Positions 43,551 to 53,943 of a stretch of 64,000 bases of DNA are shown piece by piece (position 1 is the first letter of the stretch; each line of letters begins with the position of its first letter). Source of the DNA: Lachnospiraceae bacterium XPB1003. GTDB taxonomy: Bacteria > Bacillota > Clostridia > Lachnospirales > Lachnospiraceae. Position numbers and translations under genes: made by a program. The notes under the pieces are model-generated. The model was given only the letters and a program-made list of their open reading frames with translations, was not told the DNA's origin and searched no databases. The DNA lies in assembly GCA_900102065.1 (NCBI GenBank), contig FMVK01000016.1, positions 1 to 64,000 on the forward strand. Direction: 5' to 3'.

Positions 43551-46500
43551 ATGCCTATAGCAGACAGATATAATGCCTTCATTTCATACAGACATTCAAA
43601 AAAAGATAATGTTATCGCAAAAGAGATCCAGTCCGGTCTTGAGCACTTCAGGATACCTGCAAAGATCAAAAAGAAAACAGGTATAAAAAGATTCGACAGG
43701 ATCTTCCGCGACAAGGAAGAGCTTCCCATCACAAGCGATCTGGATAATGAGATCGAAGCAGCTCTTAAGGTATCAGACTATCTGATAGTCATCTGTTCCA
43801 AGCGAACAAGTGAGTCTGTCTGGGTTCAGCGCGAGATCGAAACTTTCTTAAAATACCACAGCAAGCAGAATATCTTCACGGTCCTCGTCGACGGCGAGCC
43901 CGATGAAGTCATACCCGATATACTCTTACATGATACCGTCACCAGAAAACTTGCAGATGGAACTACCATAACTCAGGAAGAGATCATAGAACCTCTGTCC
44001 TGTGACTACCGTATGTCTATCAGAGCCGCCAGGAACGAGGAACTCCCCCGTCTGGCAGCATCAATGCTCGGATGCGCTTATGATGAGCTGATGAGAAGAC
44101 GCAGACAGTACAAGATACGCCGCGCCGTCGCAGCCATCTCCGCAACAGCATGTATTCTGGGTGTTTTCATCGCATATCTCTTATGGAGTATGGCGAATAT
44201 CAGAAAGAATTACGATCAGGCACTGCTCAACCAGTCGCGTTACTATGCCACCGAATCGGGATACTATCTTGAAAAAGGTGACCGCGTAAGCGCCGTATGG
44301 CTTGCTCTCGCGGGACTCCCCACGGAAGGAAACGAAAGACCCCTCAGCACAGAGACCGTAAATGCACTCACAAATGCTCTCGGTACCTATGTCGCACCGG
44401 GCTCTTCATCTTTTCTTCCCGTATGGTCATATGATTCCCATTCTACCCCGGTCAAATTCAAGGTAGACAACGAAAACAAGTATCTGGCATCTCTCGATAA
44501 AAAGAGTTACTTATCATTCTGGGATCTGAATACACACGAACTCAAGAGGACCATTGCCTCTTCCGGCGGTATACGTGATTTTGAATTTGACAGCGAGAAC
44601 AGACTCGTGATCATAGGAGCGGACGCACTGAAAGCATATGATCCCGACAGCCTTAATCTGATATGGGAAACAAAATTCGATAATCATGATGTCAGCACGG
44701 CAAATACTTATCTTTGCGCTTCAACCGAGAAGCCACTGGCCATCTATCAAAGTAACGATAGTATCATAGTGTTTAATACCGAAACCGGAAAGATAGAACG
44801 TGAGTTGACCGAAGAGGCATTCTACGGATCAGTATCTTCCGGCAGTATCAATTCCGCACTTATTGTTGACTACATCAAGATGAATAAAGAGGGAACTCTG
44901 GCAGCAATCTGCGGCCACGACTCCGCAAACTCTTTCGAAGATGAATTAAGCGCTATTTATATCTACGATTTAGACAAAGATGATCTCACTATGGCAAACG
45001 TAGTTAAAGATCACTTTCTCACATGCAACTTTACCGAAGATAACAGGGTGATCGCCGCAACACATGAAGACATATTTAATTCCAGCACCACCTTCGCAGG
45101 AAGGGATATCCTAAAAAGCAACTCCATACATGTCTTTCTCTTTTCTTCTTCAGGCACTGTGCTCTGGGACTGTCCCCTTACGTATGTAAGCACTTCCTAT
45201 GAGACAAAGGTCTTTGAATTTAACTTTAAAGATGAATCCGGCAGATCTATCCCGGGTATCGTTGCAATGTATTCCGACCAGTGTGCCATGATCGATGCTT
45301 CCGACGGAAGTCTGATCAAGACATTCGATCTCACTTCCCCCTTCGTCTCTGCATACAGCACCGGATCATACCTGCGTCCCTTAACCTATAACGGCTGTTA
45401 TCTGGCGATCCCTACCGATCTTACGGATTCCAGCATAGTTTCCGATCCATACTTCATAGAAGACGTTATTGCGTCGGATTTCATGATAAATGACAACAAC
45501 AGCATCTCATTTATCATTCAGTCTGACGATTCCACTGCACTTATCGAATACAACAATGATTTTTACGGGAACTCTTTCGTAAGATATGATGACATGCCTG
45601 ATAATGCATATCTCAAGGACTACGTGATCTCAGACAATATATTTTGCGGTTTCTACGATGACATGACCTTACGTGCATTTGATCTCGACAAAGAAAAAGA
45701 GCTTTGGCACGATGATATTCCGGCAAACAACTTTTCCGAAGTCGAATTGATCGGAATATCATCCGACAACTCCGGTATCTTCTATTCCGTTTCAACCTAC
45801 GCTGATGATGATGCCAAAGGCGTATACAGAGCAGATCTTTCCGACGGCGATACCGAAAAGCTTGATATCGAAACCGAAAAATACTCCATGCCTTCCTTCA
45901 CCTTAGCAAATGATATCCTCTACTACAACATAGAAGACAACTCCGATTTTCCCAATACACGCTATTACACCGCGACATATGATATCGCGACCCGAAAAAC
46001 AGTTAAAACCCGTGTATTCAAAGATGGATCGGGCAAGATCTCACCTTATGACACCATCTATCCTTCTCCCGACGGAAAATACATCTTAAGCATCTCTCAG
46101 GATTTTACGGAAAACACCGGTGTTCGCGTCCTGGTAGATTTAGAGAACAAAGAAACCTACGGTAACAAACTGTCCTCTCCGGATGATCTCGTCGCGTGGA
46201 AAGAGGATTCAACAGCCTTTGCTCAGGAATACAGTAACGCCATCAAGATCATCGGCACCGACGGAGAAGAACTGGCGTCATTAAAAACCGAGGGTAAAAA
46301 CGCCCTTGCCATGAAATGGCACAACGGCATGCTTGATGTACTCTTCGATGGCGGAGATATGATACGCTACTCCGAGGACGGAAGCATCATTGAAAAGATC
46401 CAAACAGGCGATACTTCTTACGCTTACGGCCATGAATGGGTCTTCGATTACTCTGACAAGTATCTTACCGTAACCTGCCAGTACGAATTCTACCTGATAA

Positions 46501-46763
46501 CCCAGGAGGACTTCCGTCTCATAGGTTCCGGAACCGGACTCCTCGGATTCTACGCAGATAAAGACAGACTCATCTGTCAGTCCTTCAACAACGACGGTTA
46601 CAACGGTATCGGATACTTCCCCATCAAGACTCTTGATGAGCTCATATATGACGCAAAAGACTATCTCAAGGATGCAAGAATGTCCGAAGAGTTCAAGACA
46701 CAGTACGGTATCACCATGAAGGACACTATCGGAAAAGCCGTCACTTATGAAGATGGAGAATAA
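43551..46763 (+). CDS. TIR domain membrane protein with C-terminal beta-propeller-like region
   Basis: A 1070-residue protein; the start at 43551 is set by GGAGG seven bases upstream. Residues 1-130 form a TIR domain: YNAFISYRHSKKD is box 1, RDKEELPIT lies at the BB loop, and DYLIVICSKRTSESVWVQRE ends with Glu95, the likely NAD-cleaving glutamate. A membrane helix lies at about 192-214. The remaining 850 residues contain repeated beta-strand units (FWDLNTHELKRTI; IIVFNTETGKIEREL; IYIYDLDKDDLTM), a WD40/PQQ-like propeller that would be extracytoplasmic. TIR would be cytoplasmic. This layout suggests signal sensing outside and NAD-linked or assembly activity inside. Co-transcribed with the DHH gene. 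Confidence 0.85.
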   Translation: MPIADRYNAFISYRHSKKDNVIAKEIQSGLEHFRIPAKIKKKTGIKRFDRIFRDKEELPITSDLDNEIEAALKVSDYLIVICSKRTSESVWVQREIETFLKYHSKQNIFTVLVDGEPDEVIPDILLHDTVTRKLADGTTITQEEIIEPLSCDYRMSIRAARNEELPRLAASMLGCAYDELMRRRRQYKIRRAVAAISATACILGVFIAYLLWSMANIRKNYDQALLNQSRYYATESGYYLEKGDRVSAVWLALAGLPTEGNERPLSTETVNALTNALGTYVAPGSSSFLPVWSYDSHSTPVKFKVDNENKYLASLDKKSYLSFWDLNTHELKRTIASSGGIRDFEFDSENRLVIIGADALKAYDPDSLNLIWETKFDNHDVSTANTYLCASTEKPLAIYQSNDSIIVFNTETGKIERELTEEAFYGSVSSGSINSALIVDYIKMNKEGTLAAICGHDSANSFEDELSAIYIYDLDKDDLTMANVVKDHFLTCNFTEDNRVIAATHEDIFNSSTTFAGRDILKSNSIHVFLFSSSGTVLWDCPLTYVSTSYETKVFEFNFKDESGRSIPGIVAMYSDQCAMIDASDGSLIKTFDLTSPFVSAYSTGSYLRPLTYNGCYLAIPTDLTDSSIVSDPYFIEDVIASDFMINDNNSISFIIQSDDSTALIEYNNDFYGNSFVRYDDMPDNAYLKDYVISDNIFCGFYDDMTLRAFDLDKEKELWHDDIPANNFSEVELIGISSDNSGIFYSVSTYADDDAKGVYRADLSDGDTEKLDIETEKYSMPSFTLANDILYYNIEDNSDFPNTRYYTATYDIATRKTVKTRVFKDGSGKISPYDTIYPSPDGKYILSISQDFTENTGVRVLVDLENKETYGNKLSSPDDLVAWKEDSTAFAQEYSNAIKIIGTDGEELASLKTEGKNALAMKWHNGMLDVLFDGGDMIRYSEDGSIIEKIQTGDTSYAYGHEWVFDYSDKYLTVTCQYEFYLITQEDFRLIGSGTGLLGFYADKDRLICQSFNNDGYNGIGYFPIKTLDELIYDAKDYLKDARMSEEFKTQYGITMKDTIGKAVTYEDGE

Positions 46764-46764
46764 A

Positions 46765-46946
46765 TTGGAAAAGCGCTACACAGACGGAACCGAGTCGCGG
46801 GCGGTGGGACGTTTCTTTTTAGTCGAACATTTCCCAGAACTGCTAAGGCTCACTTAAAACTGCCGTGATCCCATCCGCTCCGCGATTGGTTCCTGGGGAT
46901 GGCAACTGCTACAAATTGACTGCAGGGAACGAGAATTATATTTCCC
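46765..46946 (+). ncRNA. structured RNA downstream of the TIR gene (6S-like candidate)
   Basis: Between the TIR stop and a strong terminator lies about 180 bases with no ORF but a long foldable structure. GTCGCGGGCGGTGGGA (46794-46809) pairs with 46869-46887 over 15 base pairs with two single bulges. Outside it, GGAACC (46785) pairs with GGTTCC (46887), and GGAAA (46767) can pair with TTTCC (46941). The centre holds a large AU-containing loop. Size, rod shape and its own terminator resemble 6S RNA, and pieces such as GCTCCGCGATTGG recall 6S, but the order of these pieces differs from E. coli 6S, so identity is unsure. Confidence 0.45.
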
Positions 46947-46956
46947 GGCAAACAAT

Positions 46957-46997
46957 AAAGTCCTGTGAAGCTCCATTAACGGGCTTCACAGGACTTT
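46957..46997 (+). terminator. strong intrinsic terminator after the structured RNA
   Basis: Fifteen-base perfect arms (AAAGTCCTGTGAAGC and complement) with an 11-base loop, ending in TTTTCTAAATTT. It ends plus-strand transcription from the DHH-TIR operon and the RNA; aconitase converges from the other side. Confidence 0.95.
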
Positions 46998-47043
46998 TCT
47001 AAATTTCACATTTCCAAGAAGATTGAATCAAGATTATAATATT

Positions 47044-49371
47044 TTACTGTCTGTTGTAGTTGATGAGGCAGCCGTCGAGGATGATCTCGCGCTCGTTATC
47101 GGTGAGACCGCCGAGCTTTAAGGTGAATTCCTTGGTTCCGTCTGCTGTTACAGCTACTGCCTTGATCTCATCAGCCTTATTCTTCACCTCATCACGGATA
47201 CCGGGAAGGTAGATGTAATCGAGGTTCTTGAAGGGAAGCTCTCCCTCTTCGATGATGAAAGGAAGCATACCCCAGTTGATAAGATTGGAACGATAACGCT
47301 TTGTTGCATATTCATTAGCCACGTTAGCCCATCCGCCAAGTACCTTCTGGCAGGAAGCAGCCTGCTCACGCGCAGAGCCGTCACCGGGCTTAACGGCGAA
47401 GATCGTTGAACCTACGCCAAGCTTTCTTACTGTAGATGTTACTTCGCCGGACTCTGTTGCATCGAGAACGTCTGCTGTTGCTACTGCGTTCTTCTTAAGA
47501 GTCTCTATAATGCCTGCGATCTCGGGATATCCGCTCTCGTTATCCGAAGCGGTCTTGCCTGCCTCGATAGACTTCTGTGCCTTCTGAACTTCTTTTGCAC
47601 GTCCTACGTAAGCAGGATCCTTTCTGGAAAGAGTAAACTCTGCAAGTCCCAGAGGATTACTTCTGTAGGAAGATGTCTCACCCGAAGGGATAAGCTCATC
47701 AGTAGTTGTTACAGGATCGTGGATCTCCGATACAACCTTAAGCAGCAGGTTCTCAGGAAGGGGACTCATTGCAGGCCAGTCCTTAATATTAGGACCGAAC
47801 TTGATCTCTACGGAATCATCTGCTACGCCGTGAGAATCGAATACTCTTCTGTCATAGATGGACTTATCGAAGAAGTACTTATACTGACCGATCTTATCGG
47901 GCACATCAGTTGCGGGTGTAAGGATTCCCTTGTTTGCAGCCGTTGCTGCGATGGATCTTGCATCCATGAGTGCAACGGAAGCGATCTGACCGCTCTGGAT
48001 CTTGGAACCTTCTCTGTTGGGGAAGTTTCTTGTGGAGTGGCGTATCGAAAGCTCTCCGTTAGCGGGAGTGTCACCGGCACCGAAGCAGGGTCCGCAGAAT
48101 GCAGTCTTAAGGATAGCACCTGTCTCAAGGATCTTAGCCGCACAGCCGTTTCTGATAAGCTCCATATATACGGGAACAGATGCAGGATATACGCTGAGTG
48201 TAAACTCATTGGATCCGATACTTGCTCCGTCAAGGATATCGGCAGCAGCACAGATATTTTCAAATCCGCCGCCGGCACAACCAGCGATGATTCCCTGATC
48301 CACGAGGAGCTTGCCGTCACGGATCTTATTTCTCAGATTGAACTCAACCTTATCGCCGAAGCTTACCTTTGCACGAGCCTCGCAATCAGCAAGGATATCA
48401 TCAAGGTTAGCATTGAGCTCTTCGATGGTATATGTATTTGAAGGATGGAAAGGAAGTGCGATCATGGGCTTGATCTTGGAAAGATCAACCTCAACAACGC
48501 CGTCGTAGTAAGCTACAACGCCGGGATTCAGTTCCTTATAATCATCAGGTCTCTTATGGATCTCGTAGAATTCCTTGATCTTCTCATCTGTCTGCCAGAT
48601 AGATGAGAGACAGGTTGTCTCGGTAGTCATTACATCAACACCGATACGGAAATCAGCGGAAAGGTTCTTCACGCCGGGTCCTACGAATTCCATTACTTTA
48701 TTCTTAACATAGCCGTTCTTGAACACAGCACCGATGATGGCAAGAGCCACGTCCTGAGGACCCACTCCCTTTGCAGGTTCGCCTGTCATATAGATAGCGA
48801 TCACGCCGGGCATATCGATATCATAGGTCTGCTCAAGAAGCTGCTTAACAAGCTCGGGACCACCCTCACCTACAGCCATGGTACCGAGGGCACCGTATCT
48901 GGTGTGGGAGTCAGATCCGAGGATCATGCCGCCGCCTGTTGCAAGCATCTCTCTTGCGAACTGGTGGATTACAGCCATATGAGGCGGAACATACACGCCG
49001 CCGTACTTCTTTGCACAGGAAAGACCGAATACATGGTCATCCTCATTAATGGTACCGCCGACAGCACAAAGTGAGTTGTGGCAGTTTGTAAGAACGTAAG
49101 GGATAGGGAACTTGGTAAGTCCCGATGCTCTTGCAGTCTGAATGATACCTACAAAAGTAATATCATGGCTGGTAAGCTTATCGAACTTGATGTTCAGCTT
49201 CTTATCATTGCCTGACTTATTGTGAGAAGTAAGTATGCCGTAAGCGATGGTATTCTTAGCCGCTTCTTCCTTCGAAACAGCCTTTCCGCACTTAGCACTC
49301 AACTCTTTTTCATCAGTTACCAGTTCGGTGCCATTTACAAGATAAGCACCGGCTTCATGTAATTTAACCAT
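47044..49371 (-). CDS. aconitate hydratase (aconitase family)
   Basis: A 775-residue aconitase-superfamily protein that would interconvert citrate and isocitrate. [20 protein letters not shown] is a core family motif. The 4Fe-4S ligands are seen in [20 protein letters not shown] and [20 protein letters not shown], and [12 protein letters not shown] is the substrate-binding Arg segment. The C-terminal swivel domain begins near residue 560. The length fits mitochondrial-type aconitase. In many Clostridia this subfamily is annotated only as hydratase, so a related substrate is possible. GAGAAAGGAATTAGGTTCAA precedes the ATG. Confidence 0.88.
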   Translation of the reverse strand: MVKLHEAGAYLVNGTELVTDEKELSAKCGKAVSKEEAAKNTIAYGILTSHNKSGNDKKLNIKFDKLTSHDITFVGIIQTARASGLTKFPIPYVLTNCHNSLCAVGGTINEDDHVFGLSCAKKYGGVYVPPHMAVIHQFAREMLATGGGMILGSDSHTRYGALGTMAVGEGGPELVKQLLEQTYDIDMPGVIAIYMTGEPAKGVGPQDVALAIIGAVFKNGYVKNKVMEFVGPGVKNLSADFRIGVDVMTTETTCLSSIWQTDEKIKEFYEIHKRPDDYKELNPGVVAYYDGVVEVDLSKIKPMIALPFHPSNTYTIEELNANLDDILADCEARAKVSFGDKVEFNLRNKIRDGKLLVDQGIIAGCAGGGFENICAAADILDGASIGSNEFTLSVYPASVPVYMELIRNGCAAKILETGAILKTAFCGPCFGAGDTPANGELSIRHSTRNFPNREGSKIQSGQIASVALMDARSIAATAANKGILTPATDVPDKIGQYKYFFDKSIYDRRVFDSHGVADDSVEIKFGPNIKDWPAMSPLPENLLLKVVSEIHDPVTTTDELIPSGETSSYRSNPLGLAEFTLSRKDPAYVGRAKEVQKAQKSIEAGKTASDNESGYPEIAGIIETLKKNAVATADVLDATESGEVTSTVRKLGVGSTIFAVKPGDGSAREQAASCQKVLGGWANVANEYATKRYRSNLINWGMLPFIIEEGELPFKNLDYIYLPGIRDEVKNKADEIKAVAVTADGTKEFTLKLGGLTDNEREIILDGCLINYNRQ

Positions 49372-49460
49372 TTGAACCTAATTCCTTTCTCCCGGGTTAT
49401 TAAATAACAATTCAGATATTATAGCATAATCCGAAGGCGTTCGGCATCCCTGCCCTGCAT

Positions 49461-49495
49461 AAAAAATCGGCATAATATATGATATATGCCGATTT
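49461..49495 (-). terminator. intrinsic terminator after the GGDEF gene
   Basis: Eleven-base arms (AAATCGGCATA and complement) with a 10-base loop, followed by TTTTTTATGC on the minus strand. It separates the GGDEF gene from the aconitase gene. Confidence 0.85.
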
Positions 49496-49555
49496 AAGCC
49501 ATATTTTCCGGCGCCCGTTTTTTCCGGCAAGCTAATCCACGTTGCCCTATATCCG

Positions 49556-51478
49556 TCACCTTATTTTTCCCAGATTGTATTTTGCCTTGATCTGCTTCTT
49601 GTTCTCATACATGTCGGCATCCGCCTCTCTGCAGACATCATCGTAATCTGTGTGCTTTACCGGATCGAAAACAGCCATACCGCCCGCTATGGATACACGC
49701 CGCATGGGAGATTGTTCCGTGACACGTATGTGTTCCAGTTCGGAAGCAAATTCCTTCATCAGTTCCTCGCGATTGTTTAAATCCACATCCTCCAGTATAG
49801 CTACGAATTCATCTCCGCCTATGCGGTATACCGGACTGTGCTTGAAGATATTGCAGATGACACGGCTAGAATTATACAGATATTCATCTCCCGCTTCATG
49901 TCCCAGATCGTCATTGATGACCTTGAGATTGTTAACATCAAACATGGCAACTGCAAAGCGGTATGAAGGATCATTTTTTATCCTGTCAATGACGTCTTCC
50001 GCCTTGCCCTCATAAGCTATCCTGTTCTTAACATGAGTTAAAGGATCCACATGTGACAGTTCGATAACTCGCTTATTCAGATACTTAAGTCTGATATTCT
50101 GGATAAACTTTTCAAAAGCAACATCTATACGTTCCTGACATGAACGAATGATCCTCATCCTTACAGGATCAAAGGAATCACAGAATACCAGGTATCCCGT
50201 GGAATATTCGTCATCATGGATAGGCGAAAAAACATACATATGATTTTCATCATCGCAAGAAGGCGGCACCAGTTTCGCCGTCTCAAAGCTCTTCGCCTCA
50301 GACACAACTCCGTTGTTTATGGAAAAAACCACATCAAGCTCTTTATTATACCCCGTTACAAAAAGGTCTTTTTTATCATCGGATTCATTAAGGAAAGGCT
50401 TGGAATCCAAAAAGAAATGGAATGTCTCACCTACAACGGAGCGATCCTTTTTGAGTATTTCATTCAATGTATCCTTCATCTCAGGATAAGAATCGCTTGC
50501 AAGGATCGCTCTCTCCAACATAAGAGTATATATACTTATCTTGCTGTCTCTGTTATGAGTGATATAAGAATCGGTGCAGAAGTTTCGACGCAGTACAACG
50601 GTATGCTCGTCCATGGAACTGCCGCAGCAGCTTTCTCCCTTAACAAAGCGACAGGGAAGCTTGATCATTTTATCCGCATGGCCACCCTCGCACAGATCAT
50701 ACAACATCTTCGCAGCATATTCTCCATGCTCTTCAAACTGCTGATCGATGGTAGCAATTGAAGGATAAAAAGTCTCAGATTCGGGGATATGATCGAAGCC
50801 GGTAACAATAATATCCTCCGGCACTCTCAGCCCATGGTCACTGAGTGCGATGCACGCAGTGATAGCAAGATCGTCATTTGCACATATTATCGCATCCGGA
50901 AGTCTGTTCTTCCTGATCAGATCGACAACATAATTTTCCGCTTTAATGCTGCTCCAGTCGGAATAGAAAATATCTTCTTCGGAAACAGGATATCCGCGCT
51001 TCTCCATTATCTCTATCACGGCATCACGTCTTGCCAATGCATCGTAATTATCTCTGGTTCCAGACAGTATACATACCTTTTGTACGGAGTGCTCATCTAT
51101 CAGATGCTCCATCATATCATACATACCTGATTTATTGTCAGATATGATATTATATGCATCTTCAAGCACCTTTCCGTTAGATACGACGGGAATACCGGCT
51201 TCCACGCATCTCTTTACCAGTCCGGCAGCGACTCCCGGCTGGTCAATGGTATTGGCAAAAAGCACCGCACCGTCATAGTCATGCAGATCCGGAAGGTTAA
51301 AGATATTAAGCTCTCCCCTTGTATATTCGGGAGTATCGGAATATGCCGGAAAACCCAGAAAAAGATGGATTTCTACCCTATATTGCGCAAAGCCCTTCCT
51401 CAATCCGCATATAAACTGCGAAAGAATAATGGCTGCATAACCTGTTGAAAAGACCGCTATCTTTTTTCTGTCACTCAT
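49556..51478 (-). CDS. diguanylate cyclase with LacI-type sensor domain
   Basis: A 640-residue protein. Residues 5-285 are a LacI/periplasmic-binding-protein fold (KIAVFSTGYAAIILSQFICG; PDAIICANDDLAITACIALS; VTGFDHIPESETFYPSIATI), but there is no DNA-binding helix-turn-helix before it and no signal peptide, so it is a cytoplasmic ligand sensor. A middle region (300-460) is GAF-like in size. The C-terminal GGDEF domain has SHVDPLTHVKNR and YRIGGDEFVAILEDVD, with an intact active site, so it probably makes cyclic di-GMP. It follows the aldo/keto reductase gene by 23 bases. Confidence 0.88.
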   Translation of the reverse strand: MSDRKKIAVFSTGYAAIILSQFICGLRKGFAQYRVEIHLFLGFPAYSDTPEYTRGELNIFNLPDLHDYDGAVLFANTIDQPGVAAGLVKRCVEAGIPVVSNGKVLEDAYNIISDNKSGMYDMMEHLIDEHSVQKVCILSGTRDNYDALARRDAVIEIMEKRGYPVSEEDIFYSDWSSIKAENYVVDLIRKNRLPDAIICANDDLAITACIALSDHGLRVPEDIIVTGFDHIPESETFYPSIATIDQQFEEHGEYAAKMLYDLCEGGHADKMIKLPCRFVKGESCCGSSMDEHTVVLRRNFCTDSYITHNRDSKISIYTLMLERAILASDSYPEMKDTLNEILKKDRSVVGETFHFFLDSKPFLNESDDKKDLFVTGYNKELDVVFSINNGVVSEAKSFETAKLVPPSCDDENHMYVFSPIHDDEYSTGYLVFCDSFDPVRMRIIRSCQERIDVAFEKFIQNIRLKYLNKRVIELSHVDPLTHVKNRIAYEGKAEDVIDRIKNDPSYRFAVAMFDVNNLKVINDDLGHEAGDEYLYNSSRVICNIFKHSPVYRIGGDEFVAILEDVDLNNREELMKEFASELEHIRVTEQSPMRRVSIAGGMAVFDPVKHTDYDDVCREADADMYENKKQIKAKYNLGKIR

Positions 51479-51501
51479 AAGTCATCTCTCCGGATCAAAT
51501 A

Positions 51502-52692
51502 TTACTTTGAAGCTTTTCTGAACATGAACTTTCTGGCCACGCCTATAGTGATCTTATAATGGAATGGACGAAGAGCTTTGTCCGCCTCTTTCAGCTTCTC
51601 GCGTATGGGAATACTCTGAGGGCAGTGTTTCTCGCACTTACCGCACTCGATACACTGTGATGCAAATGCCGGTTCCTTTGTGAGAGCCACAGTCTGAAAG
51701 AACTGTTTTCGTCCGTCAGCTTTAGACTCCGTATACATAGCATTATAACACCTAAACGTCGCAGGGATATCAACGCCCTGCGGGCAGGGCATGCAATATC
51801 TGCATCCCGTACAGCCCACCTTTTCTTTGGATCGTATCTCCTGCCTGATCTCATCAATAAAAGCAAGATCCTTATCCTGCAGTTCTCCCGGCTCGACCTC
51901 CGATGCGATACGGCAGTTTTCCTCTACCATCTCTTCGGAATTCATACCGGATAAAACGACTGTAACTTCCGGCTGATTGTAGAGCCATCTTAGCCCCCAT
52001 TCGGCAGGACTCCACCCGCGCTCATTGGCTGATATCATTTCGTATGCATGCTTTGGCAGCATGTTTACTAGCTTACCGCCGCGAAGAGGCTCCATGATGA
52101 TAACCGGTATTCCCTTTTTCGCCGCGGCATGCAGTCCTTCTCTTCCCGCCTGGGTCATTTCATCGAGATAGTTGTACTGTATCTGACAGAAGTCCCAGTC
52201 GTAGTCATCCAGGATCTTTATGAAATTTTCCGTATTGCCGTGATAAGAAAATCCTAAACTCCTTATCTGACCGGATGCTTTCTTCTCCTTTATCCAATCT
52301 TCGATACCTAATGCCTTTAGCTTCTCCCACATGGCTATATCCGTAAGCATATGCATCAGGTAATAATCCACATAGTCAGTCCTCAAGCGGGACAGTTGCT
52401 CGTTGAAATATCTGTCTATGGCACTCTTGCCGGTTATCAGATATTGAGGAAGCTTCGTGGCAATATTGATCTTATCCCTGATGCCGTTCTTCTCGACTAT
52501 CCTGCCTAATGCATCCTCACTTCCGGAATAGATATATGCGGTATCGAAATAATTAACTCCCGATTCGTAAGCCTTCATCAGCTCCTTCTCTGCCTTGGGA
52601 AGATCGATGGAACCACCGTTTCTGGTGAATCTCATACAACCGTATCCGAGTATCGAAAGATCTCTTCCGTATTTATCTTTCCTGTAATGCAT
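51502..52692 (-). CDS. aldo/keto reductase with C-terminal ferredoxin domain
   Basis: A 396-residue protein. The first 290 residues are an aldo/keto reductase barrel: LGYGCMRFTRNGGSID, NYFDTAYIYSGSEDALG (catalytic Asp and Tyr), ATKLPQYL (Lys), and YYLMHML (His). The C-terminal part has two cysteine clusters, GCTGCRYCMPCPQGVDIPAT and SQCIECGKCEKHCPQSIPIR, for iron-sulphur clusters. This Fe-S AKR type is common in anaerobes; the substrate is unknown. Genes at 53820-49556 run in the same direction with gaps of about 20 bases and probably form one operon. Confidence 0.92.
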   Translation of the reverse strand: MHYRKDKYGRDLSILGYGCMRFTRNGGSIDLPKAEKELMKAYESGVNYFDTAYIYSGSEDALGRIVEKNGIRDKINIATKLPQYLITGKSAIDRYFNEQLSRLRTDYVDYYLMHMLTDIAMWEKLKALGIEDWIKEKKASGQIRSLGFSYHGNTENFIKILDDYDWDFCQIQYNYLDEMTQAGREGLHAAAKKGIPVIIMEPLRGGKLVNMLPKHAYEMISANERGWSPAEWGLRWLYNQPEVTVVLSGMNSEEMVEENCRIASEVEPGELQDKDLAFIDEIRQEIRSKEKVGCTGCRYCMPCPQGVDIPATFRCYNAMYTESKADGRKQFFQTVALTKEPAFASQCIECGKCEKHCPQSIPIREKLKEADKALRPFHYKITIGVARKFMFRKASK

Positions 52693-52710
52693 AGACAGCC
52701 TCCTTACGGT

Positions 52711-53820
52711 TTATTTCCTGTCTTCTGAAGCTTTTTCTTCTGAAGTTTTTTCTTCTGAATCTTTTTCTTCTGCGGTTTTTTCCTCTTCGCCGGCATCAGG
52801 CTCTACTGTATATTTCTTCGCATTCTTTATCTGATTTTTCTTGATCACGCTCTTTACTATGAATACGATGATCAGTACTATCAGTGCCCACAGCATAAGA
52901 TAAGGCGATATAACAATGAGGCCGATAAAGAAGTTGGCAAGACCGCTGCCCACATTCTTTAAGCTCTTCATGAAGCCTTCGCTGATGCGCTCCCAAGCGG
53001 TAGGCTCTTTAATGGGTTCTTCCGGAACTTCGGTAAATACCTTTACTTCCGAGAGCGTAAGAGTAACTGTTGTATAATCAACCTGATTATCATATGTCCT
53101 GATCTGAGACTCGATACTTTCCTTCTCGTAGCGGATGGATGAAAGTCTGTCCTCGATGTAGATCATATCTTCCACGGTATCGGCACTTTCAAGCATTTCG
53201 AGAAGTCTTACTTCCTCTGCATCCAGAGCCTTCTCTCTGCTTTCCATATCAACATACTGAAGTGTCACATCGCGGCTGGACTCGTTCTTGGTAACTACGT
53301 TCGCACTGGATCCAACCAGATCAAGGAACTCATCTGCCCTTGCTGCGGGGATACGCGCAGTGATCACCGCATGGCGAAGCTGGTCATTGCTTCTGCCGTA
53401 TGCAGAGCCGTTGTTGATATTGGAGCTCTCAACATATCCGCCAAGCTCTTTGATCTTGGCTTCGATAGATGCTCTGAGCTGATCAAACTCCTGGGTCTCC
53501 GCATCAATGCTCACGGTACGGATAAGCTTCCTGGAAGTCGCCTGCGCCGATTCTGTCACATTAGAAGAAGAACCCCCGTCTCCGGCTTCTGCCTCAAAAC
53601 CGACTTCCGCCGATTCCGCGTACATATCTCCTCCCGCCATGGACTTCTCAATAGCAGCTGCTTCATCCATGTCGATAAGCCCGGCAGCCTGCGCCGCAGC
53701 CGGATCCATGCGCGCAGCATCGTTCTTAACAGTTGCACCGCTTCTTCCGCCGCATCCGCCGAGGATAAGCATTCCTGTAAGTGTTAATCCCGCAAGACTG
53801 AAACGATTCCTCTTCTTCAT
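52711..53820 (-). CDS. DUF4349 lipoprotein
   Basis: A 369-residue protein. The signal peptide ends with a lipobox (LTLTGMLILGGC, Cys22), so it is a lipoprotein. RKLIRTVSIDAETQEFDQLR begins the DUF4349 domain, which continues with a coiled coil (ESREKALDAEEVRLLEMLES) and VDYTTVTLTLSEVKVF. A membrane helix near residue 310 and a charged Glu/Lys tail with a repeated SEEKxxEE pattern follow. Function is unknown; relatives are common in Firmicutes. It heads the operon with the aldo/keto reductase and GGDEF genes. Confidence 0.88.
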   Translation of the reverse strand: MKKRNRFSLAGLTLTGMLILGGCGGRSGATVKNDAARMDPAAAQAAGLIDMDEAAAIEKSMAGGDMYAESAEVGFEAEAGDGGSSSNVTESAQATSRKLIRTVSIDAETQEFDQLRASIEAKIKELGGYVESSNINNGSAYGRSNDQLRHAVITARIPAARADEFLDLVGSSANVVTKNESSRDVTLQYVDMESREKALDAEEVRLLEMLESADTVEDMIYIEDRLSSIRYEKESIESQIRTYDNQVDYTTVTLTLSEVKVFTEVPEEPIKEPTAWERISEGFMKSLKNVGSGLANFFIGLIVISPYLMLWALIVLIIVFIVKSVIKKNQIKNAKKYTVEPDAGEEEKTAEEKDSEEKTSEEKASEDRK

Positions 53821-53943
53821 AATCTTTCCTCCTCCAAGAGTAGAGAGTGCCCCACGGGCCCTCTGTGAACATTATAATAATAATACGTAACAACTTGTCG
53901 AATTTATGGGAAAATTCATAGATTAGTCATTAAAAATTAAAAA

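Noticed and set aside
46765-46946. SRP RNA, RNase P RNA or tmRNA
   Set aside because: The conserved SRP tetraloop region, RNase P core and tmRNA Ala-acceptor features are not present.
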